From: JBDTMC01 sp039934475
Lineage (GTDB): Bacteria > Acidobacteriota > Terriglobia > Bryobacterales > Bryobacteraceae
Reading direction: 5' to 3'
Length of the DNA: 14,765 bases
NCBI GenBank assembly: GCA_039934475.1
Contig: JBDTMC010000167.1
Location: 1 to 14,765 of the forward strand
Both the position numbers and the translations under genes were made by a program. Shown here in pieces: positions 8,439 to 14,233 of the stretch. The notes below the pieces were generated by a model. The model was not told where the DNA came from, ran no database searches, and was given only the letters and a program-made list of their open reading frames with translations. Position 1 is the first letter of the stretch. Each line of letters opens with the position of its first letter.

Positions 8439-10895
8439 CTAATGGTTGACTTGAAATTCCTTGGAGTTCAGCACCGTCCACAGAAAACTGCCAAGCGCTG
8501 CCCGCCGCGAACGCCCGGCGGCCATCTCACTCTCAACGAATTCTTTCACAGAGGTAAGTTCGCTGCTGGAAGCGGGGCGCGCGTAGGAGTCCAGATAAAT
8601 CTCACTCACAATTCGATCGTCGGACCAGCCGTCCTTAATCCATCCTCCCAGTGCATTATCCGGCGCATCTACCTTCTTTCTCACGGTGTCACCGTTGATC
8701 ATATGCAGGGCCTGGCTCAACGTCGGTGTCCTGGAGCGCTCGCAAATAATGTCCCGCCGCGGAAATCCGAAAGCGACCAGGAAATAGTCGGGCGCATCGG
8801 GGACATAAAGGTCCATGGCGCGCGTTCCAGCCGGGTAATTGGAAAACGGATGCGCCACACCGGTAACCTGGCTGATGGAATCCAGCAGAGCTTCCGCTGG
8901 TAGTTTGCGCACTTCATAACGGGCGAATAAGAGCCGCTCCAGTTCTGGATTCGCCGACGGCCCGGCGGAACGGGATGAGAGCTGATACGTTCGGGAATTC
9001 AGAATCAACCTGTGCAGCGCTTGCAAATGAAAGCCGCTGTCAACAAAGAACGCTGCCAGCCGGTCGAGCAGTTCCTTATTGGTTGCGGGATTGGTGGACC
9101 GGAAGTCGTCAAACGGTTCCACCAACCCGGCTTGAAAATATTCGTGCCAGATGCGGTTCACCGTAGCGCGCGCGAAATACGGATTCTTCGGCGATGTCAC
9201 CCAGTTGGCCAGAGCAACGCGGCGATCCTCGTCCGGCGCAAACTGAGGCGTTTCTCCGCCTAAGAACTTGGCCGGTACCGGTTTTTTCGTCACCGGGTGT
9301 TCGACCTCACCTTCGTCCGCCAGATACCAGGTTCGCCGATATTCCGCGGGGCCGTGTTTCACCTGAAGTCTTGCAAAGAAAGCCGACAATCCATAAAAGT
9401 CATCCTGAGTGAAATTCTCGAGCGGATGGTTGTGACACTCAGCGCATTCCATTCGAATGCCAAGGAAGAGGCGGGATACGGTCGGGGTGGCTTTCTTAAC
9501 GTCGAACTTCTTCAACATAAAGTCCGTCGCAGGATGCCAGAAGTTGGTAGCGGGTTCTTGAAACGTGTCGCCTTCGCTGGTGATCAGATCGCGAACCATC
9601 TGATCATAAGGCAGGTCTGCCGCGAGCCGCGCTGAAACCCACTCTTTGAATTTCCCCATGGATCGCCCTTGCGAGTTGAGCTGGTTGTTGCGGAACCAAT
9701 CCTCAAACTTCACGGTCCAAAAGCTGGCGTACTCGGGCCGTTTTAACAGCGAATCAATCAATAAGACACGCTTATCTTGCCTCTGATTCGCCATAAATGC
9801 GCGTACTTCCTCGCCAGTGGGCGCGAGACCGATGGTGTCCAAATACACGCGCCGGATGAACTCGCTGTCGGTCGAAAGTCCAGTGGGGGCGACGTTCAGT
9901 TTCTTTTGCTTCGCGTAAACCAGTTCATCAATGAAGTTGTTTGGCGGTAAGGAAGGGAAATGAGCGTCGGCCTTTTGCTGAATAACACCAATTTGGGAGG
10001 CCGCAACGCTTCCCATACCGCGCGCCAACACGGTGGTCAAACCGCTTCCGGTAGCCGTAGCAACACCGTCCGGCGCGATAACCGCCACCCGGTCGGCGCT
10101 GCTCGAGTACCTCACCTCGTGTGTCATGTCGCGCGTGGTGCCATCAGACAGGCGCCCCATCACGACGAATCGCATCTTGGAACCATTGCCAGTGAGCACC
10201 TGCTCGGCAGGATACATTTCCAAGCGGGTCATCCGGGGGCCATTCGATTCCAGTTTGGCGCCTTCCTTCAGCCACTGAAGAAGAGTGCGATACTCCTCGG
10301 ACTCCTTTGTCATTAGCCGGCCCCCGCCGTGGGGGATATCGAAGAGGGGTTTGCGTAAGATCAGGCTCTTTTCGGGATCGGCCAGGTCTACTCTGCGACC
10401 GTTGTGTTTTCGCAGCACCATCTCATGATCCGCGGCAACATCGTAACCGAAAAGTGACAGCTTGAATCCATTCTGGCCTGCGGGAGAGCCGTGACAGCCT
10501 GAGCTGTTGCATCCTTTGGTGGTGAATACAGAGATGACATCGGGCGAAAAGCGGACCCGGGCCTCGGATGTCCCCTCGCTTACAGTCACTTGCGTGGAAC
10601 TCGTGAGCGACGCGAGCTTTACCCTGATTTCAGCGCGCCCGGGGTGTTCACCGGTAACGATCCCAGTCTCGGTCTCCACCGCCACGATTCCAGGAGTGGA
10701 TAAGGTAAATTTGCACTGGCTGGTTACATCCTCTTCCTGCCCGTCGGCGATCTTCGCCAAAACAAGGAACCGCTGCGAATCGCCAGTTTTGGGAAGGACG
10801 ATATTGCCGGGAACAATTCGGATCTGGGACCATTCCGCCGCTCCGATTGGCGCCGCTATCGCAAGAAAGCAAGTGAGCAATGCAAGCCGGAGCAT
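8439..10895 (-). CDS. Exported Big2-Big2-DUF1549-DUF1553 protein with CX4CH and CxxCH motifs
   Basis: An 818-residue protein from ATG 10893-10895, which begins directly with a signal peptide (M-L-R-L-A-L-L-T...G-A-A, about residues 1-20). A longer frame from TTG 10949 is rejected because it would put 18 polar residues ahead of the signal and run through the transporter's end. Two bacterial Ig-like (Big2) domains lie at about 22-105 and 220-310. Between them is a cytochrome-like segment with C129-x4-C134-H135 followed by an H-G-G-G motif. DUF1549 occupies about 325-530 and has C484-x2-C487-H488; DUF1553 occupies about 560-800. This is a different architecture from the protein at 266-2848, which has the PSCyt1 domain and no Ig domains. 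Periplasmic or surface location is expected. Heme binding is likely for C484-H488 and possible for the wider-spaced motif. It is followed 12 bp later by its DUF1501 partner. Confidence 0.92.
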   Translation of the reverse strand: MLRLALLTCFLAIAAPIGAAEWSQIRIVPGNIVLPKTGDSQRFLVLAKIADGQEEDVTSQCKFTLSTPGIVAVETETGIVTGEHPGRAEIRVKLASLTSSTQVTVSEGTSEARVRFSPDVISVFTTKGCNSSGCHGSPAGQNGFKLSLFGYDVAADHEMVLRKHNGRRVDLADPEKSLILRKPLFDIPHGGGRLMTKESEEYRTLLQWLKEGAKLESNGPRMTRLEMYPAEQVLTGNGSKMRFVVMGRLSDGTTRDMTHEVRYSSSADRVAVIAPDGVATATGSGLTTVLARGMGSVAASQIGVIQQKADAHFPSLPPNNFIDELVYAKQKKLNVAPTGLSTDSEFIRRVYLDTIGLAPTGEEVRAFMANQRQDKRVLLIDSLLKRPEYASFWTVKFEDWFRNNQLNSQGRSMGKFKEWVSARLAADLPYDQMVRDLITSEGDTFQEPATNFWHPATDFMLKKFDVKKATPTVSRLFLGIRMECAECHNHPLENFTQDDFYGLSAFFARLQVKHGPAEYRRTWYLADEGEVEHPVTKKPVPAKFLGGETPQFAPDEDRRVALANWVTSPKNPYFARATVNRIWHEYFQAGLVEPFDDFRSTNPATNKELLDRLAAFFVDSGFHLQALHRLILNSRTYQLSSRSAGPSANPELERLLFARYEVRKLPAEALLDSISQVTGVAHPFSNYPAGTRAMDLYVPDAPDYFLVAFGFPRRDIICERSRTPTLSQALHMINGDTVRKKVDAPDNALGGWIKDGWSDDRIVSEIYLDSYARPASSSELTSVKEFVESEMAAGRSRRAALGSFLWTVLNSKEFQVNH

Positions 10896-10920
10896 AGTGG
10901 TCTGACCATCAGTCGCCTTG

Positions 10921-10949
10921 AGTTTACTGGACCGGATAGCTTGTGTCAA
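10921..10949 (-). promoter_or_regulatory. Sigma-70-type promoter inside the end of the transporter gene
   Basis: Reading on the minus strand, a perfect -35 box TTGACA (10949-10944) is followed by a 17-bp spacer and a -10 box TAAACT (10926-10921, four of six matches including the conserved TA and final T). The transcription start would fall near 10914, about 19 bases ahead of the ATG at 10895. The first three bases of the -10 box are the TAA stop of the transporter. The site could transcribe the cytochrome-like, DUF1501 and PPC genes independently of the transporter. Confidence 0.6.
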
Positions 10950-12222
10950 AGGTCAACGGCTCCAGCGGTCCCAAGGCAAACCACAGAATTCCCGTGGTAA
11001 TCAAAGGAAGCAGACCGAACCCGATGAACACCGGTTCGTACGAATAGTGGTCGACCACCCAGCCCGTGATCAAGGCGAAGAGCATCCCTCCAAATCCAGA
11101 TCCCATGCTCGCCAAGCCCCAGATCGATCCTACCGAACTGGACGGAAATACATCAGCCGGAAATGACAGTAGAATCGCATTGCAGGCGGTGTAGCCGGCC
11201 ATCGCCACCGAAACCAAAGCGATGGACTGCGATGCGCTCTCCACAAACACTGCCGGAATCGCCGAAGACATGCAAAGTGCAAACACGGTCACTGCGCTTT
11301 TGCGGGCGATATTGACACTGAGTCCCGCTTGGATCAGCTTGCCACAGAGCCAGCCGCCAATCAGGTTTCCCAGGTCCGCCGCCAGGAACGGGATCCAGCC
11401 ATACTTGCCGATAGAAACCATGTCGAAGTGACGCGCGCTTTTCAGGTATTCGGGAAACCAGAAGATATAGAAATACCACACGGGATCAAAGAATAGCTTT
11501 GCGATCGTAAAGGCTCTTACGAATCGCGTCCTCAATAGTGGACCGACAGGAATGGGCGGTGCTGGTGGGACGGATCCCGCTTCCTTCCGCGGCAGGCGAT
11601 AGCTGGGCCACCAAAGCAGCAACCAAACGAATCCGCTCAGTCCTACCACCAGAAACGCAGTCCGCCAACCAAACCGGAGCGACAGGAAAACCACCATCGG
11701 GGTGGCAAGAAGCGCGCCAATAGACGACCCGCTATTGAAGATTCCGGAAGCGAGCGCACGCTCCTTGACTGGGAACCACTCGGTGACCACGCGTATTCCC
11801 GCCGGCCAGTTCCCGGCTTCACCCATTCCCAACAGAAAACGGAAGACCCCGAAGGTCAGCGCGCTGGTGGAAAAAGCGTGAGCCATTGCCGCCGCCGACC
11901 ACCACAGAACGCACAAAGCGTATCCGATTCGCGTCCCCAGCCGGTCAATCAGCGGTCCGGACACGCCGTTCATGATCGTATAGGACAGCATGAACGCCGA
12001 GACAATACGTGAGTAAGTCACGTTGCTCATGCCGAATTCTTCCCGCAGCACAGGCGCGAGCACTGAGAGCGTTTGCCGGTCCAGGTAGTTGATCACGGTC
12101 GCGGCAAACACGAGCGAAATCATCAGCCAGCGCGTCCGCGAGGGCACAATACCCGCCGCCGTGGGCGGAGGCGTGATCATCGCCATGGGTTTAGCAACAC
12201 CGCGATGCTCGCGACGTTCCAT
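10924..12222 (-). CDS. MFS transporter, anion:cation symporter (hexuronate/organic-acid type)
   Basis: A 432-residue integral membrane protein of the major facilitator superfamily. The first helix carries the N-Y-L-D48-R49-Q motif usual in the ACS family (ExuT, GudP, tartrate and related carriers). The motif-A loop G-P-L-I-D-R-L-G-T-R is at about 90-105, and a G-x-G-E-A-G-N-W-P-A segment comes before F-P-x-K-E-R-A-L-A-S-G-I-F-N-S-G, also typical of that family. Twelve hydrophobic segments are expected; the protein ends in a short polar tail. The start is uncertain: ATG 12222, 12186 and 12180 are all possible and none has a clear ribosome site; upstream sequence in the same frame belongs to an IS remnant and was not counted. 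Substrate is inferred only as an organic or sugar-acid anion. It precedes the exported gene set by 28 bp and is probably co-transcribed in part. Confidence 0.88.
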   Translation of the reverse strand: MERREHRGVAKPMAMITPPPTAAGIVPSRTRWLMISLVFAATVINYLDRQTLSVLAPVLREEFGMSNVTYSRIVSAFMLSYTIMNGVSGPLIDRLGTRIGYALCVLWWSAAAMAHAFSTSALTFGVFRFLLGMGEAGNWPAGIRVVTEWFPVKERALASGIFNSGSSIGALLATPMVVFLSLRFGWRTAFLVVGLSGFVWLLLWWPSYRLPRKEAGSVPPAPPIPVGPLLRTRFVRAFTIAKLFFDPVWYFYIFWFPEYLKSARHFDMVSIGKYGWIPFLAADLGNLIGGWLCGKLIQAGLSVNIARKSAVTVFALCMSSAIPAVFVESASQSIALVSVAMAGYTACNAILLSFPADVFPSSSVGSIWGLASMGSGFGGMLFALITGWVVDHYSYEPVFIGFGLLPLITTGILWFALGPLEPLTFDTSYPVQ

Positions 12223-12225
12223 GGT

Positions 12226-12511
12226 TGTTCTGCGCAATAAGTATATCCGAACATCATGCTGCCATCTTCTCCAGCCAGTATTCGTGGTGCAAGCCACCCA
12301 GCACACGTCTGCTGCGAAGCACATGGCCTGCCGGCAACCGGTGGCGGTATTCGCTTTGCGGCGGTGGGGCCTGCAGCGGCACGGGTGTGCCAGGACCAAG
12401 GCTCATGTGTGGCCTTCCACCGTTGTAGTGGTCAATCCACAACTGAAGGGTGTGCCTGACATGCCTTGCACCCAGTTGAATAAGGAAGTCCAAACACTCT
12501 CGTCGGATTTA
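12226..12511 (-). mobile_element. Insertion sequence remnant (3' end only)
   Basis: This block holds the C-terminal end of a DDE transposase and about 28 bp of sequence after its stop. The trailing piece, read on the minus strand from 12253 to 12226, begins TGTTC and ends GAACA, so the plus-strand edge at 12226 starts with TG as IS tips often do. The opposite end and the 5' part of the transposase are missing. The edge lies only 3 bases from the first candidate ATG of the transporter. I cannot identify the exact IS or verify a target-site duplication. Confidence 0.6.
12254..12508 (-). pseudogene. DDE integrase-core transposase, C-terminal fragment
   Basis: About 84 residues on the minus strand, starting I-R-R-E-C-L-D-F-L-I, passing through W-I-D-H-Y-N-G-G-R-P-H-M-S-L-G-P-G and ending L-G-G-L-H-H-E-Y-W-L-E-K-M-A-A before TGA at 12254-12256. 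This is the end of an rve-type transposase of the IS3/IS481 group, where H-Y-N-x-x-R-P-H-x-S-L-G is diagnostic. The frame meets a TAA at 12509-12511 exactly where the homologous region would continue into the catalytic glutamate segment. The D-D-E catalytic residues are therefore absent and the fragment cannot transpose. Its natural C-terminus seems intact. Confidence 0.85.
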
Positions 12512-12729
12512 TGCATAGGGCAAGGGGAACCCTGTTCATAATGACCTACAGCTCTCGGATTCAAATCCAGTTCGCTCTCGAACGGGGGATTCGCCCGTTG
12601 ATCGTACACGAGGTCGTTCCAAGCTGCAACGTAAATCGCTGAAATCAAATAGGTCAGAAGAAGTTTCGGTCTGTCCGGACGGTTTACGGGGTTATGCTTT
12701 GGTAAGTCTTTTCTTTTAAGCTATTTCGC
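12512..12729. other. Intergenic stretch between IS remnant and tRNA-Sec; no gene recognised
   Basis: These 218 bases lie downstream of the tRNA-Sec 3' end. A minus-strand frame is open through most of it, but it continues out of frame into the transposase fragment and shows no recognisable domain or ribosome site. Small repeats are present: GCTCTCG at 12551-12557 and again at 12574-12580, and an inverted pair AACGGG/CCCGTT at 12581-12586 and 12594-12599. I see no convincing terminator for the tRNA. Confidence 0.5.
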
Positions 12730-12824
12730 TGGCGGAAGCCAGTGGGAGTCGAACCCACCAGTGATGCAAAGCACCGCTCACAGGTTTTGAAGACCAGGCC
12801 CGGCACCGGCCAAGTGTGGCTTCC
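12730..12824 (-). tRNA. selC: tRNA-Sec (anticodon TCA)
   Basis: A 95-nt RNA on the minus strand with the layout special to selenocysteine tRNA. It has an 8-bp acceptor stem GGAAGCCA/TGGCTTCC, a 6-bp D stem CTTGGC/GCCGGG closing a 4-base loop, and the anticodon loop CTTCAAA with TCA in place. A long variable arm follows, then a 5-bp T stem GTGGG/CCCAC around TTCGACT (8+5 arrangement), a G discriminator and an encoded CCA (12732-12730). Length equals that of the classical bacterial selC. One oddity: in the anticodon stem, CCTGGT faces ACCTGT, so only the three loop-proximal pairs form cleanly and a T-T mismatch follows. The gene implies a UGA-decoding selenocysteine pathway (SelA, SelB, SelD elsewhere); no selenoprotein gene is recognised in this window. 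Confidence 0.93.
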
Positions 12825-12830
12825 GCGTCC

Positions 12831-12836
12831 ATTGTA
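12831..12836 (-). promoter_or_regulatory. Candidate -10 box of tRNA-Sec
   Basis: TACAAT on the minus strand matches TATAAT at five of six positions. Its last base is at 12831, so the expected +1 falls on 12824, the first G of the mature tRNA. It sits between the HD gene stop (12841) and the tRNA. I could not find a matching -35 box at 16-18 bp; the region there is within the HD gene's end. Confidence 0.4.
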
Positions 12837-12840
12837 CCCT

Positions 12841-13413
12841 CTATGGAGTGGGCGAAACGCCGGCCAGGCCCAGTGCCCCCGCGCGAGCCTGCATAGCCTC
12901 GATGCAGAACGCGATATGCTCGTCCAGGTCGATGCCCATCTCCGCGGCGCCGTTAACAATGTCTTCGCGGCTCACGGAACGCGCAAATCCTTTATCTTTC
13001 ATCTTCTTCCGTACACTCTTGACGTCCACCTCGGCGATGCTACGGCCGGGTTTGACGTAGGAGATCGCGGTGAGAAAACCGGCCAGTTCGTCGCATGCGA
13101 AGAGCGTCTTCTCCAAACGGCTCTCCCGCGGAACGCCGCTATAATTCGCGTGGGAGAGGATAGCCCGCCGAATCTCCGCCGGTACTCCCTTTTCCGCCAG
13201 AATAGGCTCGCCCTTCATCGGATGGTCCGGCGCCACGGGATGGATCTCCCAGTCGAAGTCGTGCAGCAACGCGGTGAGGGACCACATTGCGACGTCCTCT
13301 TCAAACTTCACTGCATACGCGGCGACGCATGTTTCAACGGCCAGCGCATGCTTCCGCAGGCCATCGGATTGAATGTATTCGCAGACAATCTGCCACGCTT
13401 CTTCACGAGTCAT
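12841..13413 (-). CDS. HD-domain phosphohydrolase
   Basis: A 190-residue cytoplasmic protein of the HD superfamily. The metal-ligand set can be read in order: H22 (R-K-H-A-L-A-V), H51-D52 (L-L-H-D-F-D-W), H64 (D-H-P-M-K-G), H88 (L-S-H-A-N-Y) and a later D108 (A-C-D-E-L-A-G). This arrangement is that of small HDIG-type hydrolases, which cleave phosphate esters of nucleotides or related compounds with divalent metals; the actual substrate cannot be inferred. The C-terminal third is helical and family-typical. ATG 13411-13413 is the only Met start upstream of the HD core; no strong ribosome site is seen. It is flanked by tRNA-Sec 16 bp downstream on the same strand and by tRNA-Ala 49 bp away in the opposite direction. 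A large plus-strand frame over the same bases is a shadow. Confidence 0.88.
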   Translation of the reverse strand: MTREEAWQIVCEYIQSDGLRKHALAVETCVAAYAVKFEEDVAMWSLTALLHDFDWEIHPVAPDHPMKGEPILAEKGVPAEIRRAILSHANYSGVPRESRLEKTLFACDELAGFLTAISYVKPGRSIAEVDVKSVRKKMKDKGFARSVSREDIVNGAAEMGIDLDEHIAFCIEAMQARAGALGLAGVSPTP

Positions 13414-13416
13414 AGG

Positions 13417-13446
13417 TTTAAAGGAGCTTCCCTGCTATGGTACACT
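13417..13446 (+). promoter_or_regulatory. Candidate promoter of tRNA-Ala
   Basis: TTTAAA (13417-13422) and TACACT (13441-13446) are separated by 18 bp, each with four of six consensus matches. The start would be near 13453, ten bases before the tRNA. The site lies in the 49-bp gap between the divergently read HD gene and the tRNA, so it may overlap control elements of the HD gene. Confidence 0.35.
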
Positions 13447-13462
13447 CGAAAGAGTTTGGCAC

Positions 13463-13538
13463 GGGCCTGTGGCGCAGTTGGGAGCGCGCTTCCATGGCAT
13501 GGAAGAGGTCGTCAGTTCGAACCTGACCAGGTCCACCA
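13463..13538 (+). tRNA. tRNA-Ala (anticodon GGC)
   Basis: A 76-nt cloverleaf with encoded CCA. The acceptor stem is GGGCCTG/CAGGTCC and contains the G3-U70 wobble pair that marks alanine tRNAs. The D stem is GCGC/GCGC. The anticodon arm CTTCC-ATGGCAT-GGAAG places GGC at positions 34-36. The T arm is GTCAG-TTCGAAC-CTGAC. The discriminator is A and CCA lies at 13536-13538. All stems pair fully. Confidence 0.97.
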
Positions 13539-13577
13539 ACAAATCCCAACAAAACATAGACTTACGAAGATGCTTGC

Positions 13578-13608
13578 CCTCTTCCACGCTTCCACGTCGC
13601 GGAAGAGG
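13578..13608. repeat. Inverted repeat that echoes the tRNA-Ala anticodon arm
   Basis: CCTCTTCC (13578-13585) and GGAAGAGG (13601-13608) can form an 8-bp hairpin with a 15-base loop. Within it, CGCTTCCA (13587-13594), six bases and GGAAGAGG repeat the tRNA-Ala segment at 13487-13508 exactly 100 bp downstream, differing only in the bases that form the anticodon loop. The similarity does not extend to the T arm or acceptor stem. Confidence 0.55.
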
Positions 13609-13614
13609 CCACGC

Positions 13615-13656
13615 GGAGTCCATTTGGAGTCCAAACTGGCCAAAAGTTGGACTCCA
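13615..13656. repeat. Direct and inverted repeat, strong hairpin
   Basis: GGAGTCCA occurs twice in tandem (13615-13622 and 13626-13633) separated by TTT. The second copy forms the left arm of a perfect 10-bp inverted repeat, TGGAGTCCAA (13625-13634) and TTGGACTCCA (13647-13656), around a 12-base loop. It lies 27 bp beyond the stop of the gene ending at 13684, so it could end transcription of that minus-strand gene, though no T-run follows; it could equally be a protein-binding or recombination site. Confidence 0.55.
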
Positions 13657-13683
13657 GGCGGCGGACCCCTCGGTCGTGCTCAG

Positions 13684-14208
13684 TCACCCACGCTTTTCCA
13701 GGCCCTTCAAAACCTTCAGCGTTACTTCGAGATATTGAAGGTCCAGAGTGCTAGGACAACCCACGGGCTCCAGGCGGCACTTCTCCCAGCGCTGCCGGTA
13801 CAGGAATCGAACCCGTTCCGGTGTCAGGGTGCTCAGTTCTTCGTAGAAATGGCTCAGCTCATGCTCGGTTGCCACTCGCTCCGGTTCCGGAGGTGGCTTC
13901 CTAATGCCCATGTGCTTCCGGTGATCTTCCAGGGACATCGTCATGTCGCCGCGAAGCCCTGAATGCTGTGGTGCGCTGAAGCCCTTCAGTTTATTCCAGA
14001 GCTCAATCTCTTCCACATTGTCAGCCTCAGCCCACGGCGATATAACTACGCTCTGAACAACCTCCTTTAGAACTATCCTCCGTCGCTTGCATTCAGGAAC
14101 CCACGGATGGCGGGGATTCATCGGCAAGGGTCGTAGATGCGGAATGTTGTTCAGGTCGATATGGCGATTGCCGCCATCTAGCGGATTGGTCCCTGATAGT
14201 CGCTCCAT
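13684..14208 (-). CDS. Hypothetical protein, unrecognised
   Basis: A 174-residue frame from ATG 14206-14208 to TGA. I do not recognise a domain. The composition looks like a real soluble protein: charged, with W-N-K-L-K-G-F-S near residue 75, a P-P-P-E-P-E linker near 103-110, and a helical C-terminal part rich in E, R and L (E-L-S-H-F-Y-E-E-L and R-F-L-Y-R-Q-R-W-E-K). No signal peptide or membrane segment is seen. The frame could extend to TTG 14259 and overlap the antitoxin gene by 26 bases, but neither start has a clear ribosome site. It lies 25 bp after the antitoxin stop on the same strand and may be a third gene of that operon. It could be mobile-element cargo or a local orphan. Confidence 0.55.
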   Translation of the reverse strand: MERLSGTNPLDGGNRHIDLNNIPHLRPLPMNPRHPWVPECKRRRIVLKEVVQSVVISPWAEADNVEEIELWNKLKGFSAPQHSGLRGDMTMSLEDHRKHMGIRKPPPEPERVATEHELSHFYEELSTLTPERVRFLYRQRWEKCRLEPVGCPSTLDLQYLEVTLKVLKGLEKRG

Positions 14209-14233
14209 GGGGAGTTGTCGTCCATGCTGCAGG

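Noticed and set aside
8292..8903. A 203-codon plus-strand frame
   Set aside because: It lies antisense across the junction of the DUF1501 and cytochrome-like genes and has no ribosome site or recognisable domain.
10896..10949. TTG-initiated N-terminal extension of the Big2-DUF1549 protein
   Set aside because: It would place a polar 18-residue segment before an obvious signal peptide and overlap the transporter's coding end; the bases are better explained as a promoter.
12223..12399. Extended N-terminus of the transporter (59 extra residues)
   Set aside because: This sequence overlaps the transposase fragment in another frame; the extension is Cys/Arg-rich and unlike a transporter N-terminus.
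12557..12570. A stretch resembling a tRNA T-loop (GGATTCAAATCC)
   Set aside because: No matching acceptor, D or anticodon arms surround it, and the stem bases do not pair in the T-arm register.
12403..12648. Minus-strand frame of 81 codons beside the IS remnant
   Set aside because: Half of it is out of frame over the transposase fragment and the rest has no recognisable similarity or ribosome site; it may be old coding debris but I cannot support it as a gene.
12742..13962. A 406-codon plus-strand open frame
   Set aside because: It runs antisense through tRNA-Sec and the HD phosphohydrolase, then through tRNA-Ala, the repeats and the opposite strand of the unknown gene. No domain is visible in its translation, so it is a chance frame.
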